From contig SCFE01000093.1 of NCBI GenBank assembly GCA_004352715.1, forward strand, positions 831,001-895,000: a stretch of 64,000 nt of DNA. The letters are read 5' to 3'. Made by a program: the position numbers and the translations under genes. Under the pieces are notes generated by a model. The model was not told the origin of the DNA and searched no databases. It saw nothing but the letters and a program-made list of their open reading frames with translations. This stretch comes from Hofstenia miamia (lineage: Eukaryota > Xenacoelomorpha > Acoela). Shown here one piece after another: positions 59,001-64,000 of the stretch. Numbering within the stretch: the stretch's first letter is position 1; the number at the start of each line of letters is the position of its first letter.

Positions 59001-61031
59001 GCTTTACCTAAATCTTTGGTAGTTTCTGTTTTACCAGTACCAGCGGGTCCTGCGGGAGCACCACCCATAATCAAATGCAATGACTGAGTCAAGGTAATAT
59101 AGCATCTATCAGTAAGGGGTGTGATGACAAGACGAGGTGTATTTCCGAGGTATTCATACGAGTATTTAAAAACTGCATCGCAAATATTAGCCATACAATG
59201 GCGTGATTCATCCTCCCAGCGTGGTCGTAACTGTGAGAGCCACAAAAACGCCTGGGAGTTATCAATTTTTTGCGTAATAAGTTTTTGGACAACGTCTCGA
59301 GCGTGGACATCAATTGTACAAATTGTCATGATTTTCTGACGATCACCTTTACTAAGCTTTCCTATCAAAAGCGTGATGAGCGCATTGAGTTGTGCGATCT
59401 GTTTCTTATTGTATTCCTTCATTGCATTTTCATAGCCTTCTTCTAGACGACCGAAGGCGATATTTATTTCTGTGGTCCACCATATCTGTGTAGTTGCAAG
59501 GGCTGGCTGTGCTGGCCAATCAAAAAGCCATTGATCACGTGGTTTTTCTTCATAAGCGACGACTGAATCCATGATCTTAAGTCGGATGGTTTCGCACATT
59601 CGGTCTTGGACTTCGTTGAGCCATACTTCAACTTGACCGTGGCAATCGCATGGCTTGTCTAATTCAACCTTTTCTTTTTCATTGCTATACATGACCTTTC
59701 CAATTTTATTCTCTTTGTCAGCGAATTCAAGATCTGCGAGACTGTCAAACAATTTTGATAAATGCTTTGCAACTTTCTCGGGGTAGTTTCCATTGGATAG
59801 AATATCCAATAAATCTGCAGACGAAACGAAGTAGAAACGGGGAAAAGCCAATCGTTTAGTTTCTAAGTACTCAGCTAAAGCCTTTTCACAAAGAGAGAGT
59901 TCTTTCTGTAGCTTTTCTAGTTGTTCAAACAAACCGACTTTATTAGTAGCTTCAATAACATTTGGTGTTTTCCCGGCATCAACTAAAAGTTCTTTAAAAT
60001 CTTTATCAATGCCATCAAATCTCTCTGAATCTTCTTTGAGTTGAGTTCGAATATCTTCAGATCCAATAAAAATTGATTCAAGGTAAGACCAGGTTTTCTG
60101 CACATCCATCCATATTTGAATGACGGAATCTGCCATGGACAACTTCTTCGTCCAATCTGAAACTTCTTCTAAAAAGTGGGCAATATATTTTGAACTCATA
60201 AGATTTTGCAATTGGACTTGATTATCTTCAAGAGTTTCAATAAGCTCTTCATCTGCCTTCAACAGATTTATGTTTGTTCGTGGATGCACTTCATATGTAA
60301 AATCCATATTCGTCCAGATCTTATCCAATTCCAAAAGAGTTTTCTCCATACTACCTTCCTTAATGGCCTTATCAACAATGGTTCGAACTTCATCCTCAAA
60401 ATTATGAAGGTTCAAATTTAGTAAATCAGCTAAGGTAGTTTCATCAGATAAAACAATCTTAACTCCGGTAGCTTGCATCAGCTCATTCCAATGACGATCA
60501 CGAATTGCAGGATTTTGAAGATCACCGACAGCTTTAAGTGACGTCATCAGATTCTTGACGTTGTTTTCTGTTCCGGAATAAACATCCCAAGCACGCATTT
60601 CTTTATCAAGTGCTCTGATTTCCTTTGCAAATTTTTTGCATTCCATGTCCATGTTGTCAACATTAATATCGGTCCAACCTGTAGATGTCCACTCCTTAAA
60701 GCTAGTCCTGATGACAAAACTTAAATCCCAGCATGACTTCAACATTTTGCTTTCTTTTCTGCACTGCTTTAGTTGTCGATACTCTGGAACGTTAACCTCA
60801 AATAAACTTGCAGATGTCATTAATTCCGTCATTTCATCTTCAAGCTCTTTGATTGCTGAATGTTGTTCATCTAACTGATCATATGCATCTTCAATGGAGT
60901 ATCTAAATCGATTTAATGCAAACAGGAATTTATACGATAGCGATTGCACAATCTCAAAATAAGATTTCTCATAAAAAAATGTCTGCTAAGTGTAAGCATA
61001 AAAAATATACATGCATATATACATATACATA

Positions 61032-61062
<31 letters not shown>

Positions 61063-63771
61063 GTATATGTATATGTATATATATATAATTGTTTTTAAGT
61101 GTAAATACGTAAATGTCAAAAATCGTATTACTTGCAAATATTGAAAACAATTAAAAAACTACTTTTGAAACTATAAATGTTTCATCAAAATTGAAACTTA
61201 ACATACTTGAAGGGAGCAGTAGAGCGGAACAATTCTCTGAATTCGTGTTGCTTCAGATCAAAGGAAGTGCACTTTCTTCTGATTTTAGCAACTTCTTCTG
61301 CTTGTAAGGGAGCGACATTTTGCTTAACAGTAAACGCGATTTTTTTCGTATTGTTCCATTTTTCAGGAAGTTCCTCTAATTGAGTATACACCTATAACAT
61401 TTTACCTTTAAAATTTTACTCAAAGTGAATGTAAACACCCTCAATATGTAATTGAAGAATTTTTACCTCGTCTGACATTTCTTGATCATATGTTTTTAGC
61501 AAGTCAATGGTTTGCTTCAATGGTTCAAACATTCCATCTGTGGTTGCTTGGCGGTCTTTTACATTGAGCAAATAGCCCATGCATCCGACTAAGCCTTCAT
61601 AATTACCTTCCTCTACTTCACGATTTAGACCATCATCCGTTTCAGTAATAAATAAGGCCAAGCTGTTCAAACTAAATGAATATTGTATTAGCAATTCTGT
61701 CACGACCATCAATTGGTTTTTTTTCAAAAAATATTAATAGAAATTAATCAAATGATCTGATGTCTAATTTGCCTTAAATCGACAGCCTACAAACACCAAA
61801 AATTGCTTTATTAAGAAATAAATGATGACTTAATCTAATGATTTATCTCTCATACACATTTAATGAAATTCAATGGTCAACATTTAATCTAATTATGTTA
61901 GAATTATAACACATATATAACATAAATTAAGTAAGAATTAAACCTTTCTGTAACATGATTAACTAGGTGATTCTTAAACATGAGCGACCATCGTTTGATA
62001 ATGTTCAACAGTGCCTGTTTAAATGGGCGTGAATCGATTCGTAACCAAGCCTCAAATATCACAGTACCATCCATTTTCTCGACTTCAGTATGCGTTTTTT
62101 CATATCCATCAATCTACAAATAATTCTATTCAAACAGGTTTACTTTTCAATCAAATTTCATAACTATTAAAGTGTACTATTTCAAGTTATATTTAATATA
62201 ATGCATTTATACTGGGATAGTTAAAGACATTTTTAGAAATTACTCATTTGAAAATTCATTTCCAAAATGGCAATATATAAATTCCTGGATAACATACAAA
62301 ATTAAAAACATTCTTACACTCAACAATGGATCATACAATATATTGTATATTTTAGTAATCTACACTCTTAAGAACAAATTTCTGATATTAAAAACCCTGA
62401 GAAAACATGTTGTAGATAGTCATAAATTTTAAGGCTTTTTCGATTTACTGTTAACGCAGATAATTTAAGAATTATATGAAAATCCAAATACTTGTTCTTT
62501 GAACTGTTCCAAAGTGGGAGGGGATTCTTCGAGACCATCTGGATTTGCTACAATCTCCTCCTGTTGGAGTACATGACCATATTTAAGAAATTGCTTCATG
62601 AATTCAGTTTTATCATCAAGCCACAAATAAGCATACGTATCGAAACCAGCTCTGTATTCTATTGCTCTGTTGGTTCCAACTAAAAATTTAAATATTATTA
62701 AATAGAAAAAAATACTATGCATATAATATTAATTACGAAATCAGTTTGAAATAATTAAAACTAAATTCAATTTATGTACTTTTTTAAAAAGCATTGCCAG
62801 ACTGCATTTAGCTTTAAGCATTTTTCAATTTTACATTTGACAAATCGTCTTCATAAATCATTTACTGGGAAACACTCTGTTGATAAATTGAATTGTCAAA
62901 TCGATTACTGGAAAAGGGTTTCCATGACAATAAATAAAACGGGTAATGTTTATCATTTCGCAAAACTACAATATATGCACAGTTAATATTTATGTCCGGA
63001 AACGAAAGCTGGTAAATTTAATGTAGATTAGCAATTAGGACTAAAATTGGAGTCATTGAAGGGTTTGGCATTACGAATCTGAATTTTGTCAATTAAAACA
63101 GGGCTTCAACATAACTAATTCAAAATTTATATGAATCGTTTTAATATATACATCTAATATGCATTCGCGATATGCAGTGTTAAGGTTGCATAAGAAAGAG
63201 TTTTACGCATGAATTTTAGGCAACAAAAAACCAAATATCAAGCGATATGCACAAAACAAAAGTCTAAATTTGGATCGAATGAATATACTCATATTATTAG
63301 AAAAGAAACTTTTGAAAATAGCAAAATACAAAAGTTGCAAAAGGTTGTTCTTTTTTAGTGCAATGAATATCTTCGAATTACAAATTCTCATATTTATTCA
63401 AAAACCATCGATTTCCGGTGTTGTTTTTTAAGATAATACAAAAAACCTTAATTTCAGACTATTAGTTAAGAAGAGCTTACATTGAATTCTGTCAATGATT
63501 TCTTGTCTTGGTTCATTAAGATCAAGCATTTCCTCCATGTCTCCCAAATAGTTTTCTTTCTCCGGATTATCAGCGACTCTGTCCACTAATGCAGCCATTG
63601 AAAATATGTCTTCTAAAAGTCCTTCAACCATAGCGTAGAATCCTTCTTGATCTTGATTCAAGGTTGGATCAAACTCCATTTCTGACGTCGGGGCTGCATT
63701 TTCTTCAGTAGGCTCGACATTTCGCAAATGCAAACGTATGTCCAATAGTGGAGCAATGTTATTATTGTGAT
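47059..63771 (-). CDS. DNAH9/11/17: Axonemal outer-arm dynein heavy chain, beta type (5' end outside window)
   Basis: Motor subunit of the ciliary outer dynein arm; ATP hydrolysis in its AAA ring drives microtubule sliding. I resolved 18 exons (transcript order): 63771-63481, 62679-62492, 62113-61944, 61671-61467, 61391-61207, 60902-53846, 53004-52816, 52206-51969, 51704-51338, 50031-49775, 49728-49289, 49218-49099, 48823-48581, 48389-48201, 47838-47653, 47607-47337, 47263-47143, 47098-47059. All introns are GT-AG and all phases join, giving 3,584 codons and TAA. Family length is about 4,500, so about 900 N-terminal residues are missing. The class is shown by [27 protein letters not shown] and the C-terminus [14 protein letters not shown], all typical of DNAH9/11/17 and not of DNAH5/8 or inner-arm chains. 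The three human paralogues cannot be told apart; an invertebrate usually has one or two. Confidence 0.95.
50468..51123 (+). mobile_element. Decayed Tc1/mariner-like element in a dynein intron
   Basis: 656 bp flanked by TA at 50466-50467 and 51124-51125. The left end CGTCGGTTGTCCCAT and the inverted right end CTTCGGTTGTCCCAT match at 14 of 15, and both continue ATAAGTTTACATAA after a 3-base insertion in the left copy. The interior plus strand reads [28 protein letters not shown], stop, PSLSPAH, the remains of the second Asp box (normally ..DN(A)..HT) and SP.LNPIE box of a DDE transposase; the Asp is now Asn. Heavily deleted, inactive, opposite in orientation to the host gene. Confidence 0.82.
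53342..53554. mobile_element. Foldback MITE in a dynein intron (PIF/Harbinger-like)
   Basis: A 213-bp element that is almost entirely an inverted repeat: left arm GGCCACGGTTAGACTAGTGA, inverted right arm GGCCACGGTTATACTAGTGA, continuing through GTGACGATCACAA near the centre. Flanked by TAA on both sides (53339-53341, 53555-53557), the 3-bp T(A/T)A-type target duplication of PIF/Harbinger elements. No coding capacity. The transcript of the intron could fold into a long hairpin. Confidence 0.85.
53846..60902 (-). CDS. DNAH9/11/17: Giant 7,057-bp exon of the dynein heavy chain
   Basis: Acceptor TTTAG before 60902, donor AGG|GTAAGC at 53846-53844. The exon encodes the end of the tail and the linker, then AAA1 with P-loop GPAGTGKT (near 59030-59050) followed by [12 protein letters not shown]2 with GFAGTGKS (near 58183-58206), AAA3 with GNAGTGKT (near 57200-57223) and AAA4 with GVGGSGKQ (near 56164-56187). 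After AAA4 come stalk helix CC1 (about 55500-55100), the microtubule-binding tip (about 55080-54830) and CC2 (about 54820-54600), then the start of AAA5 ending DLEELR. All four nucleotide-binding P-loops are intact, so the motor should be functional. It is unusually long, while the other exons of this gene are 40-440 bp. Confidence 0.95.
61011..61087. repeat. (TA)n / (CATA)n microsatellite in a dynein intron
   Basis: Mixed AT dinucleotides with ACAT and GTAT interruptions between exon boundaries 60902 and 61207. Confidence 0.9.
61207..63771 (-). CDS. DNAH9/11/17: Dynein tail exons (five) upstream of the giant exon
   Basis: Encode part of the N-terminal tail that assembles with intermediate chains and the partner heavy chain: [78 protein letters not shown] and [17 protein letters not shown]. 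The last splice, AA|A at 61207/60902, produces [18 protein letters not shown]. The most 5' exon starts in phase with two leftover bases, so at least one more exon lies beyond 64000. Introns are 76-801 bp and featureless except for a (TA)n run at 61011-61087. Confidence 0.92.
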
Positions 63772-64000
63772 CTAAATGAAGTATTACATTTGTCTGTTTC
63801 TATTTGAACTAACTGTAGACAAAGCAATATGTTGAAAAATCACAAACTCATTCAATATGAATAACAGAAATCTTTTCAAATCGTTTCATTGTGAAACTTA
63901 TTGACAGAAAATAATCTTAAAATTTGACTTTATATTTCAGTGACAAAACTGTTCAAGGTAATTGACAAAATGTAAAAAAAAATGTTGCAAAACAAATGTG
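63772..64000 (-). other. Intron sequence at the window edge
   Basis: Upstream of the acceptor (TTTAG) of the first visible dynein exon. No coding segment; the previous exon is outside the window. Confidence 0.7.

Noticed and set aside
53951-59339. Plus-strand ORFs of 60-114 codons opposite the dynein exons
   Set aside because: Antisense shadows of the real coding strand.
53783-60949. Dynein as cytoplasmic DYNC1H1, outer-arm gamma/DNAH5-8 type or inner-arm chain
   Set aside because: The [27 protein letters not shown] and VALLLSV signatures fit the DNAH9/11/17 class.
1-64000. CRISPR arrays, operons, rRNA or tRNA genes
   Set aside because: No regularly spaced repeats with unique spacers, no clustered prokaryote-like genes and no convincing tRNA or rRNA segments were seen.

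Overview
The window is a stretch of an AT-rich animal nuclear genome, most likely an invertebrate with motile cilia or flagella. The evidence is spliceosomal GT–AG introns, an axonemal outer-arm dynein heavy chain, a tandem C2H2 zinc-finger gene and a mix of transposons typical of invertebrates: Tc1/mariner, piggyBac, hAT, PIF/Harbinger-like, LINE-type, Penelope-like and LTR elements. Nothing in the sequence fixes the phylum. The assembly is a draft, with N-gaps at 14830-15829, 21572-21681 and 43891-43901, single Ns at 34773 and 44978, and long (TA)n tracts beside several gaps.

Layout. 1-13 kb is a graveyard of transposon pieces: Tc1 and DDE transposase remnants, an isolated retroelement C-terminus with a restriction-like endonuclease, decayed LINE ORF1/RT fragments, a hAT MITE with target-site duplication, a Penelope-type GIY-YIG remnant, a LINE RT and an R2-like RT. 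One small plausible 3'-terminal exon of an unidentified host gene lies at 1887-1997. 13-16.6 kb holds dispersed non-coding repeats, a 1-kb gap and a C2H2 zinc-finger gene entering from the gap. 18.1-19.6 kb is a 1.41-kb element with GGGGAGACC inverted termini. 24.65-25.94 kb is an apparently intact Tc1-like (DD34E) transposon. 28.7-29.7 kb is a mariner remnant split by a hAT element. 31.1-33.7 kb is a decayed piggyBac-like element with unusual subterminal palindromes. 33.4-36.1 kb and 42.9-45.6 kb are near-identical direct duplications joined by Ns, which look like unmerged contigs or haplotypes rather than biology. 41.16-42.82 kb is an intact intronless transporter of the folate-biopterin (BT1/FBT) type, of the kind I know from oomycetes.

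The dominant gene fills 47.06-63.77 kb on the minus strand. It is a beta-type outer dynein arm heavy chain (DNAH9/11/17 class). I resolved 18 exons whose phases all join, giving 3,584 codons plus stop; only the N-terminal tail (roughly 900 residues by family length) lies outside the window. One 7,057-bp exon carries the linker, AAA1-AAA4, the stalk and most of AAA5, whereas the other exons are 40-440 bp. Introns of this gene contain a degenerate Tc1/mariner element (50468-51123) and a foldback MITE (53342-53554).

The host genes (dynein, zinc finger, BT1 transporter, the small terminal exon) are functionally unrelated neighbours, as expected in an animal genome; no operon-like or defence-island organisation is visible. 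The most interesting items are the BT1-type transporter (possible horizontal transfer), the giant intron-free dynein exon, the near-identical zinc fingers with a frame break, the piggyBac palindromes and the nested hAT-in-mariner insertion.
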